This document shows, in pieces, positions 1 through 12,500 of a DNA stretch of 64,000 bases. The position numbers and the translations under genes were made by a program. The notes under the pieces are model-generated. The model worked only from the letters and a program-made list of their open reading frames with translations, made no database searches and was not told the origin of the DNA. The stretch comes from Eumeta japonica. Taxonomy: Eukaryota > Arthropoda > Insecta > Lepidoptera > Psychidae. The stretch lies in the NCBI GenBank assembly GCA_005406025.1, contig BGZK01001296.1, positions 1-64,000 of the forward strand, in the 5' to 3' direction. Positions within the stretch are counted from its first letter, which is position 1. Every line of letters starts with the position of its first letter.

Positions 1-539
1 GTAAGTTGTAAAAAGTTACTTCAAATTCACTAAACTGTAATGTCATTTAACATAAGTAGTTTTATGTACGAATTTCCCATATACATATACATAAAATACA
101 TAGAAAAATTAGTGTTCATTTTCTTTTTTTTTACATAATAAGGTTTAATTTAAAATAGAAAATAAAATTTTAACATAAATTACCACACAACTTCATTAGA
201 TATTTATTTAGCGTGATGATAAATAAAACTCCACTTAGTATTAACTTGTTTATTAAATAAGTTATAATTGTTTTATTCAACGAACTTTCAACAGCTTTGC
301 TTTGACTAATGAAAAATTTTAAACACAACATTTTGAAAGTGTCAACACGAACATTTCTTTTTAATCACTACTAACATAATATCACAGTTATTTTTACATA
401 ATATAAAAAATATAAACAAAACCGATTACAAAGAGTCTCGTATTAAAATACGTTTAGAATTAAAGATATGTAGCTCTTGGTCTCGTTAATATAACAAAGA
501 TAAAGACAGAAGCCCTAAAATAGATTATTACAATAACTG
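1..539 (-). other. fng 3' UTR and downstream flank
   Basis: AT-rich sequence immediately 3' of the fng stop. The proximal part is presumably 3' UTR, with AATAAA hexamers at 277-272, 254-249 and 208-203. I see no other gene or recognisable repeat here. Confidence 0.5.
272..277 (-). terminator. candidate poly(A) signal for fng
   Basis: This is the first AATAAA on the minus strand downstream of the fng stop, about 265 nt past it. Further AATAAA hexamers occur at 249-254 and 203-208. In AT-rich sequence such hexamers are common, so which one is used is unknown. Confidence 0.3.
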
Positions 540-593
540 TTACCTCGGACAGAAGGGGAAATGTGGAAAAAGGAAACAATGCAGCGATAAAAT
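540..593 (-). CDS. fng: fng terminal coding exon (conserved frame, one base short)
   Basis: Behind a TTTTTTGTTTCAG acceptor, one frame reads '[16 protein letters not shown]' and then TAA at 542-540. This is the conserved fringe C-terminus with its two Cys residues. Joined to exon 7 (two bases, AG), the first codon is Arg and the second Phe, but the T run at 592-589 holds four bases where five are needed. As written, the spliced frame enters an unrelated reading and stops at 517-515. A real frameshift allele, a homopolymer sequencing or assembly error, or an unseen splice variant could explain it. Homology makes the exon certain; the intact frame is inferred. Confidence 0.85.
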   Translation of the reverse strand: MLSLHCFLFPHFPFCPR

Positions 594-3500
594 CTGAAAC
601 AAAAAATACAACACTACTGAGCCAAATTAGAAATTAAAAATAAAAAATGATCTATCGTCAACATAAGTTAATATTATATACAATATAATAAAATTTTATT
701 ATTTTGATTGCATTATATATAAAATAATTAATTTTTATGTTATTCATATCCATTCAAATGTTAAATGAAACGGTGTTGCATGGTTAAAGAACTCGTAGAT
801 GTTAAAACTGAAACTAAACGAGAAAGGAATTTTTTGAAAGTGTACCTCTTAGAATAACAATGATAATGAAGGAACTATTCTAAAAATTATGCAATCCTTA
901 TAGTTTTATATGTTATATGTTGCATTCAAATTTTCTTTAAATATTTGCAATCGGAACGTGGAAATCAATTCCGAAATTGTTTTCATTTGCAAACAATGCT
1001 ACGGAATTCTAATTGTGTAGATTTGACTTTTCAATGCAATTCTTTTATCAGTTTTCATAATAAGAGTCCAGAATCTAAAAAGATATCTACTAAGTGAATC
1101 GGAAAATTTGTGAAAAATGCTCAATTTTATTCTAAGCTTTAATTTATTGATGAACAGTAATTATTAAAATACATAAAAGATTAAAGATGAAAATTTAAAT
1201 TTTTTGCAATTAGAAAGCCGAAATTCAAGCTTCAACTTCGAAACTTCTAAATCTATAAGAAAATCCTATGTAAATCAGAATAAAATGTACATTTTGCATA
1301 CATACAAAAATTTATTTTAAATCTCACTTTTATTACAATATTCATATAAGTAAAAGAAATACCCGTTTTCGCTAACTTTTCATTCGCTTTCATGTTTTTT
1401 TTTCTGATTAGAGTTATTTCCACTTTTGCACGCTTCCGAAGAAGTAAGTCAATTACCGTCTTGATGAATTTTGATCCCTTCCGCTTTTAAAGAGGTGTCA
1501 AGAATATAGGCCCTTTTCGCACAGTACAAGTACCCTTTTCGACTACGGCCAAATAAAAGATTACGGTTATGGTTTGAACAGCCTATTTATATAAGTGTTA
1601 TTTATATTATAAGCGAAACGACTTTGAATTAAATGTCCGTTAATGACAAGGACGGTGCTCGTTTATTTGTTTTTTATATTCATAGACTAATAAGTGCACT
1701 TATCCATATTAAAAACGGTGTATGAAAATCGAGATAGTAAAAAAAAAACATTTCCCAGGCTTACGGAAGGATGAAATTTCTCTAATGGTTTAAGAGAAAA
1801 TTTGTTGTTGAGCCGTTTTATGAAAATTCCAAGTCATCTCATTATTCGATCGACTTTCGAATAAAGAATGGTATAGATTATATTTATTAATTGTTTGTGA
1901 TTGTGATTGTATTCTTGAATGTATGACTAGTAAATAAATTTTGAAAAAAAAATTAAAAATATAATTTAGTCCTATTATTGAAATTAAGTGTGCTACATCA
2001 AGAAACTTATGATTGCAATACTATATCAAGGAACTTATGATTGCACGAGAACACATAAGGGTTCGAAACTGAATCGCCTTGCAAATGTTTAATTGAGTTC
2101 AGTCACGTGTAACATGATTCACGTACACTGTAAAGGGAAAATTTGTAACGAATTAAAAAAAAAATGATAGAAAAATATGTTTCGTAAGAATTGCTACTGA
2201 GTTTGCGGATGAATTAGAAATATTAAAGAGATCCAAGATGGCGGCAAGTGAGAATACATCAAAATTATTAAAAGAGGTGTTTAATAAGTATTAAAATGAC
2301 GTCATTAAATTTACTTTGTTTCGTATTACATTATGTGAGGTGTTAATTCCCTTAAGTCCATAACAGACGCCTGTCTGCAACATGATGCAGCATGCAACCC
2401 ACCGATGACCTTCGAATCTGTTCTTCCACTACGAATCCCTATTCAAATAATTGAATAGGTATTGATTCGAGATGATTGACAGATATCGAACACCTAAGCA
2501 AGTGTTAATTTTTTATTAATCTTAGTCCGCTAATAGTAATATTGTTAATTTCTACGTAGGTTTCATGCCAATTGGGCACATCCTCAGGAAAATGCAGACA
2601 GTGACATCCACCGGGGCGTAACAAGTGTTAAAAACAATCAACAAATGTGGACCCAGCCTCCTCGTGAGGAGGTTGTGTTAAGGTAAATAAAAAATTAACA
2701 CTTGCTTAGATGCTCGATATCTGTCAATCCTTTTGAATCAATATTCAATTCTTTGGATAGGGATTCGTAGTGGAAGAACAGATTAGAGGGTCAGCGATGG
2801 GTTGCAGGCTGCATGTTAAAGCATGTTGCAGGCAGGCGTCTACTTTGATTCGTAACATGGATGTTTTTCATAGTTTACCTCTTCCCTGGCCATGTTACCA
2901 CATTTTTGGCTTACCTGGTAGGATCGTAGTGTGTGCTGAAGCCGGGCACGTCAACCACGTTCCACTGGTTCTTGACTTTGGCGTAACTGAAAGAGATCTG
3001 GTCGCGGTACGTCTCCCGGTCTAAAAGCTTCATTTGTTCCAAATGCGAGTGAAATTCATTCACCACTGTCAGATTTTTCTTCAGTAAATGCTCTGTATTA
3101 AAACGAAAAGATTCAGTTTTAGTAAAAGCAGTCTTTTTCCTATGTCTATTTTATTGTTTTTTTAAATCGAGATCAAAGAAGATGGATAATTATTTTAAAA
3201 TAAATGTCCATGAGAAAAGGAGGAACACAGTGTGTTAAAAACGATAGTTTATTATTTTAAAAGAAAGAACAATAGTATTACAGGCTGGAGGGCGCAGAAA
3301 TCAAAATATGCTATATTTAATAGATCTGCGTTTTTAAATTTATAAAAGTTACATTGATGTTTGTTTTTAGTTCTTCAGCATATTTTGAGACAAGAAGTAT
3401 CAAAGTTTGCTAAGGAATTAAAAAACAACAATATGGGGATGTTACAAAATAATGATTAATGAATAATAACCGAGCAGTTTTTAGAAAACATTGCTTTACG

Positions 3501-6500
3501 TTCATGATTAGCATTAAATAGTTACTTGAATGCGCTATATAAGTGTGCGTAGTAGAAGCCCTTGAGTTTATTTCAGTCAGTGATGTGCACTTCTAGTACG
3601 TAAGCTTGCCTCCTAAATTACCAGAATGTGCGATCTTGGGCCTTTTGTAATCTATGCTAGTCCAAGACTAACCGAGTAATCAGTGTCCATCTCGTGAGTA
3701 GACGCCCCACGCTACATCATGTATGGTCACAACATCACGGCGCGGTCCAGTTCAAATAGTTTGCTTTTAGGCGCTGAGAATATTGGACTCTAAATATGAA
3801 GTTCGATCTACCTCCTTGTACAGATCACATACATATACGTACTATTTAATTAATTTATTTATTTAATCAAAATTTCGATACTAGAGTTTTCAATAATGTA
3901 ATTGGTATAGGATATTTCACATAATTTTCTTCTTATCCATGTTTGTTTTCAGACTCACTTCATATGAAACTCCACTCAGGTCCTTGATCGTGACTTTGAG
4001 AACAGATACGACGAAGAATGGCAACGTCTTCAGTAAATCGAAAGTTAGTGATGGTGTACTGGCTACTGATGGATACCAATTAATAAAATATAATAGATAA
4101 TGCATTCGTGACGGAAAAATATACAATTAGTTTGGGTTAGAATTAGTGAGCGTGCCCTAATCACAATTCTGAATAGACGGTATGGTGATACCATATTCCG
4201 TACTGATGCATGCTTATTTATCAATGGTTGAAAATCAGTCGTTGAGTAACGCAACTTCAGTTTCTGTATTTCATTAGCCCATTTCTGACAGCTCCTTAGG
4301 CGTCCATGGCGATAGGATAAAAAGGAAAGGAGAGGAGGGACTGTCGTGGAGAATTCTCACCTATAACGAAACCCATAGACACGTCGTCCGGTAAACGTAT
4401 GCGTTCGCAGATACTTATAAATCTTCCGCCGCTGCAAATAAAACCTTCGTATTATTAAAAATGAAAGGAAAGCGATTAATTGTCGTCTCTTTACATAAAA
4501 TAATTGAGCGTTAATCCGCGCCATTGTTACCTCGCGATCGGCAACATTTTCAAAGCCATGCTCCTGCTCAGACAAAAGCCCGCGCCGCCGGTCGCGAACC
4601 AGAAAGAGAACTTCAGCTGTAACAAAGGTCGTATCGTTACGCGACCGGCGTCGTCGATGAACACGTATTGCGCCTGTCGGCCGCAGGGACCAAGGCTGAA
4701 AGCTGAGCGAGAGCGTTTGTGAAGTAAAAGCGCGCCGCCAACGAAATACATATGTAGTTGGAACGGACTTAGGGCCTCGGTCGCGTAGGCCAAAAAAGAA
4801 TTAACTCGTGCGAGCGATATTTTTATTACTATACAACATAAAATCGAAAATAATTTCTGTATGTCACGAGGTGCTACAGTTCTTTATTGATATGTACTAC
4901 TTCGAAATGGTAGGGTAATAATACCTAGATATCAATACAGATAACCTGTACATACTAATGTACAGCAATTAGTATTTCAGTTAACCTCAAAGTAATACGA
5001 ATTGATAATTTAAACATCAATCTTATAAAAGAAAGTGGATTGAAAATAAACAAAGAGCATTAAGCAAACTTAAAATAGGTAGTGATTTGTACGATCCTAT
5101 TATTTAACTCATAAATCTATCTCAGGTTTTTATAAGATATATGAATAATTATATATTTGTGAATTTTTGTGTAATTCTTATTTCACCTTATTAGTAGACT
5201 TCTTGTAAATCTTAACCGGTTCATAGACAGAGGTTCTGCCGAGGTACCAATCGCCCTGCGGGTTGTAACGCTGCAGCACCCCCACCAGCCGGGGCACGTT
5301 CACGTAGTTGTCGTCGTCGAAATGGCAAAACCATCTGAACAGACATGCACATGTATTGCTTTAAAAATACCTCGATATACAAAAAAAAATGTCAGTTAAT
5401 CAAATCCTATTTTTGGTCTATGAAAGAACAACCGATGGAAAATAATGAGGTACTTCCGTCGTACATTGGGATTGGATCAGTCCATTACAGATGGATTTCT
5501 TTGAAACGGGAATTAATGGAGCGGAGATGCGATCTCTGCGCAGTACGTGTGACGTCATTATAAAAGATATAAAGGAATTGTAATGTAAAGAATTGTTTGC
5601 TTCGAAACAAGATGTGTTGACTAAAGTAACAAAAGACACGTTGAAATGGTTTAGCCATCTGAAAAAGATAGATGAAAGTAGACCTTCGAAAAGCATTTTC
5701 AGAAAATCTTAGATTAAATTACAAAAGACCATATTAAATCGGGTCAAAATTTTAAACATCTTAAAGTAATGGAGTTTGCATGAAGCGATTGATGGATGTC
5801 ATTGAAGTGAAAGTATTAGGCATACGTATTTAAGCAATGATTAAAATCGATAATTGGCTTTCAGTTTGTTAATCTTCGCATAGCAGTACATCAGTTTGCC
5901 AGGTACCATATTTATAGGTTTTTTTGTGGCTATCACGTTATATTGTTATAATTGGATAAATATTCTTTACCAAGAATGTGAATTACAATAACGTATTTTA
6001 CTATAAATAAATTGTTATTATATGATGACTAATTACAAGAACTTGTCATACACAATTTTTGTAAATAAGAAATGTTTAATTTATGCGCAATGAAAACTCA
6101 ATAAATTTTACAAGTTGATAGATAAGTCTTCTATTTTGCATATATTATATATACAAAATAATAGACTTATCTATGTCTAGACTTATGTCTATAATTTAAA
6201 TGCTATATATAAATAGCTAGATCAGAAACTTAGGTTCGATTTTCGTACATGTACCAGAAATCATGCTATGATACTTAAAGCGGTACACATACAGCAAAGT
6301 TTTGTATCGTCCTAAATAAGTACACTTATAATATTTGAATAAAGTACGGCAGTAGTTGGCCCTGACGCCGACAACTTACACAATAGGGTCGGCAATCTAA
6401 AATAAGGACAAACATCACTATGACAGTTTGAGCGCTGGAAGTAGCCGAAGGGACGGCCGTTTGAATAGTTAGGGCGAGATGATCCGCTTCAGAAATCGGC

Positions 6501-9500
6501 GGTAGGTATAGCCCCTGCCTTCAAGCTTTTGAGAGCTTAGATACTTAAAAGTTTATTAATATTTATAAGTTACATATGTTATAATTACATAAGACTTGAG
6601 CGTATTACAATATTTCGTATATTACAATGCTCTATGCAAATATATTCCACAATAATTGATGTATATTTAATAGCCAAGACTAAACTAAGCCTGATATATC
6701 CCCGCTTAGAATAAGAGGTGCGTCAATCAGTTTACATGTTATGCAATGGGAGACAGATTAGTGTTTTCATAAATCTGATGTCAAATAATTAAATATCTAT
6801 TAAAATATTCAGTTTCCAGTCATACGAAAACTTTGTGTTAACGTGAAAAGAAAAATTTCATTTAATAAATATTTAAGTATTTGTCCTTTATTTTTAATTG
6901 ATCCAATTAAAAGTTATTTTCTTAATTCTTTCACATGATAAAATATCGAAATCATAGCGAAATTTCTCCGCCAATGTATGGAGTTATTTAAGGTATAACA
7001 ATATAAATATTTGTATGTAAAAATATAAATATTTTTTCAATATTAAACTAGTATAATTGTATTAATAAAAAATAAGTTTTTAAAATATTTATTACATACT
7101 TGACGTAGAAATTTTCTTTTGACGTAGAAATTTGACGTAGAATTTATACAGACGTAGCCGCTGAAATAAGCAGTATAAATTAGTACCTCCTCTTTATAAG
7201 ATATAAAACGGGCCAAATTCGATACATGTTAAATTTCGCAATATAAAATTTTAATTTGGCTTCTCTGCGATCCACTTAAGTATACCTGTGGCATTACGTG
7301 GCATAACCATAATCAAATACCTACCGAAGGTAGAATTAAAGCGTATTTAATACTACCTTCCCCGTCATACTCCATTGCAGTTTACGACACCGGATTCGAT
7401 TATTATTTTTGCGGTGGCGTTGTAATTTACCGACATTACGTTCGACGCAAATAACAGTAGCTGCGCATGCGCAATGGCTGTTCGTACGACAGTCTTTTTT
7501 TTGTTGAAAGTATGATTATGTGCGGTGTCAGCGCGACAACAGTATTCCATTTGACTTTTGTCGTTCTTTCATTTGGAAATCAATAATATTTAAAATATTT
7601 ACATCTTTACACTTATTATTTTTAATATTGGTACCATTGTTGTGTTTTATGTCCAATTTTTAATACTAATCACTTCTTGTGTCAATACTTTATTTTTTCG
7701 TTAAATCGTTTCACTAGTTTTTAGAAATTCACATAACCTACAAATAAATTGATTTCTTTTCATGACTTTTTTAAATCCCTAACAAGTATCAATATAACCT
7801 TTTTATTAAATTTTATAATAAATAAATATAACCTTATTATTAAATTCCATAAAATTTTGAAGATATGAAACTGGTTTGACTTTCATATATTATTATTATA
7901 TGTTTTTGATTGCCAGGTCATTTTAATCTTAATGTTATATGTTGCATGATCAATGAAAGTAAATATTATAATTTTGCCTAAATTAATGAAAATAATTACT
8001 CAACTTTAAGGAAGTGATTTTTTTTTTCAATTATTTATGTAGCTGCTTTAAATATGCAATTAATTTCTTTTTTTTTTGCTTAAATCTCGTTTAGCCTACT
8101 CATTTTAAATATAAGATACGATAAAAATGATAAGACGCAAAGAAGTTTCACTTTGTGTGCATATAAATTCAAGCGCAGTTTTATTTTCATCAATTTATTC
8201 CATTCTTCCTTAGCACACGATCAAACCGCCATAACGTACTTTTTTACTATCGCCATCAATCATCAATTTTGTCGCCATCACATTTTGTTTTCAATCACAC
8301 CATTTTCTGATATCCCTATTTCTATGTCTATATTTTTTAAAGACTCTTCACAGAGCTTATGCAGAAATTGTATTTTCACTGCATTGCTTCTCCTTTCATA
8401 TTCCATGTGTTGTACCTGTCACTACCCTATCAATATTCAAACAGTCATTACATGTTATAGTGACTATTAGTTTGGAAACTAAGCTTCTTTTAAAATTTAC
8501 TATCTAGTAGAAGTATCTTCTAAGAATAATAAATGATTTTATTATCCAACTAAATAATATTCTGCATCTATAAGAAATTACTCTTTTCGTTGTGGATTAT
8601 TCTGGAATAACAGAATAATAAATCATGGACCATAGACCTTTCTGACGACAGCCCGCCCTCGGTTCAAACGTAGGCGGATGTAATCCTATTAGGGCGTGTA
8701 CTTCACCACCTGAGGCACGACAAAGCGCTAGGAGTCAAATGGTGTTGTTATAGCCTTTTTAGGAAGTTAATCCCGATTTTACTACTACATTTCGGCGATA
8801 TTTGGTGGTATAAGCAATATTGTATTCTAGTTCGTTTTTGATAAGGTATTTTATTTTTATTTTTTTTTATAAAAAGGATTTTAATTTCTGATTGGTATTA
8901 TATAAAAAAAATGTCAGTATGTGATATCGTTTCTGAAATTTTAAAAACCAATACCTTCTATTCGGGCATTGAATATGATATTCGTGATTTATTTAGGCTA
9001 ATAAGGTTTATTTTTAAAGCTACTGTATTATACATTCACAAAATAAGTTAATATAATACTTTTTAATTACGATATTGAACATGTTTTCTTTTTCATTTTA
9101 TGGGCGAATAAAATTAAAAATTTAATATCGATATTAATTTATTTTGAATAGAACATAAATAACAGTTTCCATAGAATCATTTGTATATTTACATAAGTTT
9201 TAAATTAAAAGTATTAGTTCGTGCTCTAACAACGTTTTAATAATTATTCACGTACATATTTTTTGTTTTGTATATCTGTAATTGTTGTATAAAAATTTTG
9301 CATTATAAATAAGAGTGTCTTCTTACAGCATTAAACGGCCAAACGTATCATCTACATTACCTACTTAAAGGTTTGTTGAATGAAATATAAAAAGCTATTA
9401 GATTGACGGACAGACTTGTGAATCGGAACCCCTTAAAGCCTTGTCAAACGCATAATGATTGGGAGTCTGACTTTAGTGAAATAATATTTACTTGCACATG

Positions 9501-12500
9501 GTTACGAAAAAAATAACCAAAAATTAATATAAATAGATAAAAGGAAAATTAATTATAATTAGTCGTTTAGACCATCGTCAAACAATGAGGACCCGGGCCA
9601 GGGCGGCGCTGACGCAAGTTTACGTATACTAGGGCCACTCTGGAATTATTGCGATAGTGTCGAACGCCGGTTTTCTCGCGGTTACAAACGATTAGGTATA
9701 CGTACAAGTCCACTCCACCACAAAAGCGCGCACAGGCACTTCCCGCGTTTTAAAGGTAGGTGTCGTAAGGTGTATTTCTGTGAAACAAGTAATGTGTTCG
9801 CAACATGAACACTGCCGAGCTATGGTATACTACGATTTTAAGGGTGGTCTTTCCTTAGGGCAATATGTAAAACGGTTATAGCCAGGTAAGGAAGCGCCAT
9901 CTCGAGCTACCGTGTTCCGGTGGTTTAGAGAATTTCGTAGTGGACGCAACTCATTTTAAGATGAAGATAATAACCTGTTGAAACAGGCCTTCCAATAGGA
10001 AGGCCTGTTTCAACAGGCACTCCAAATAATGTCGGCGTTACTCGTAGAATGATAAAATATAACAATCGATACACTTACCACATGATTCAGAATACTCTTA
10101 CGATTGTATTCGCAGCTGTGTATTGGATCTTGAATGATGATTTAAAAATGAAAAAGATATTTTCTTACTGAATTTCACATCATCGTGCACAACGATTAAA
10201 ATCCTAACGCCTAACGAACAGCCGACAGACATTAAACTTATTGAACAAAGGCGGCCACCGTCTAATATCTAAAATTCTAAAATACTAGTGATGAAACACT
10301 ATGGGTTCATAAAGTAGGCGTATGAAAAAAGTCGTCTTTCAGTCGTGTCTTTCGTGTTTTTCAGAAGTGCAGGCTAGATCAAAGTTGATAAATTAAAAGG
10401 ACAGAAAACTGTCACGACAGCCCGGTGCTCACAAGACAGTTTGCAAGAAGTTCTCCAGACTCTAAGAATTAGAGACTTAATGCTCCACCGGTATGCGGTT
10501 GATGTGACGACGTATCCTTTCATACCGCTGCGATTATAGTCAACTTTTTGAAGGAAAGTAACGTTGCAGTCTTAGAGTATCCAAGTTATTCACCGGATAT
10601 CGAAATTACCGATTTTTGGTTGTTTTTAAGTAAAAAAAAATGTATTAATGCTGAGGGAGACTACTTTGAACATATGTAAGTCTGGTGTGTTTAATTTGTG
10701 TAGTTTTTCTGTATCTCAATACATTTGGAGTGAGCCTCGTACTTAACAATCTGTTGACGTGACGCCCGCGAGTAAGTCTTTACCACTCAGAATATAGTGT
10801 CAAGAATTGAAGGACTCGTGGTATGCATCGTAACGTACTATAAAAACATAGGAGCTAAAGCTTGTTTAAGTTTATTAAAATATAATAATAAAGAAATATA
10901 AATATATATCTCATGTCTAATGTATTTCTATTTTCGTTTTTATAAACATATCCATACACCATTATAATTAGAAAACAAAGTATTCGCTTCGGAATGAGAT
11001 ATTTTCTCACAATAAAAAGTATTTCCCCGAAGATACTACAACGTCTTCTTGCCATACTCTATTTAAATCCGTTTTAAGGTAATAGACAGACACACTCGCT
11101 AAAATTTATTTTGTGTTTATAATCTCATTAATATAACTGCGAAAGTGACTTTGTGTGTTATGCTTTCACGTCTAAACCCATTTCGATGAAATTTTGTAAA
11201 GAAATGTATAGATGAAGTATTGTATAGATAAGAGTTTGGAAACGGCTATAGCCTAACGCGAAAGCTAATATTAAATTGAATATCCAACTAGAATTTCAAA
11301 TTTACTAAGAAGTAAAGAAAGACGCACCATGATAAAAAGGAAAGTGAATGAACTGCATTATCAACTATTACTAGGCGTCATCTATGATCTCTCATCAAAT
11401 GAGTGAGTTAGTTCAGCTGGACGATTAACGCTCCTAGACAAAATTCCTAGCTACGCCAATGTATATAGATAAAGCTCATTCAAAAATTTTCGTCGATTGA
11501 AGCGCTTCGATTTGTTGTAAAGATAAAGAATATGTACAGTACAAAAGATATACTCCATATAAACATTGGAGCTTTGAAATGATTGATTACGAAAATTGCG
11601 TTTCACGATCTTTTAAATTTTACCCACACCGAAACTAAGTTTTCCCAAAACAAAATGAATATTCTTTTAAACATTGACTTCCTTAAGCTTATACTTAGCG
11701 ATACCAACATTAATATCCAGTTGTCGTTCTTTATGCATCCTTTCAATCTCATTTAGCTTACAAAAAAAAAGTAATTTAAAAAAGCAAATGATGATATAAA
11801 GGAAGCGAAAATGAGGCGCGGAAAAGAAAAAATGTAAATAAAGTAATATAATACCCGTGAAGTTTCGCCCAAGCGGTGTACATTGCGTCGCTTTATATAT
11901 TTACCTTGCCTTATTAGAATGTTTATTTTGATTTATCTTTCATATTCTTTTAAACACTGCATTAATACAGTTAATTTTTTATTATATATAAATCAATGCA
12001 TGTAATAATATATCGTTTAGAACTTGTTGCTGTTGACGCATAATATCTTAGCGAGGCTTCGTATTAAAAGGAAATATTTATTAACAAATCACTTACGTAT
12101 AAAAAAATACCCTTTCATACGAAAATACTTGAAGGAATATTTAGAAAAAAAAAATCAAGTTATGGTTGAAACAAAAGGGATGCGAACGCGAAATAGTGAA
12201 CTCTGGAATCGGGAGGCACTATTTTTAATGGAGTAGATAAAGTTACAGATTTCGGTCTACTCATACCGCAGCTGGAATTCACACAATAAATACACACTAT
12301 GTGATAATTATCTGAAATCTGATTCATAACTGATAATGTCAATTATAGCAATCGATAGCTAATGATCTGCAACACAATAACTTGGGTTCGCTATTAACCA
12401 AAATTAAAAATCAGCAGACAAACACGGGTAAGAATAATTAATATGCTTAGGCAAACAAGAAGAAAAAAAATCGACTTGAAATAATATTGAAACAGCTCTC

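Noticed and set aside
2911..2913. In-frame TAA directly after the DPTR codon of exon 7, as the real fng stop
   Set aside because: The TAA is part of a strong GTAAGC donor, and a downstream exon with a good acceptor encodes the conserved fringe C-terminus, so splicing is the better reading.
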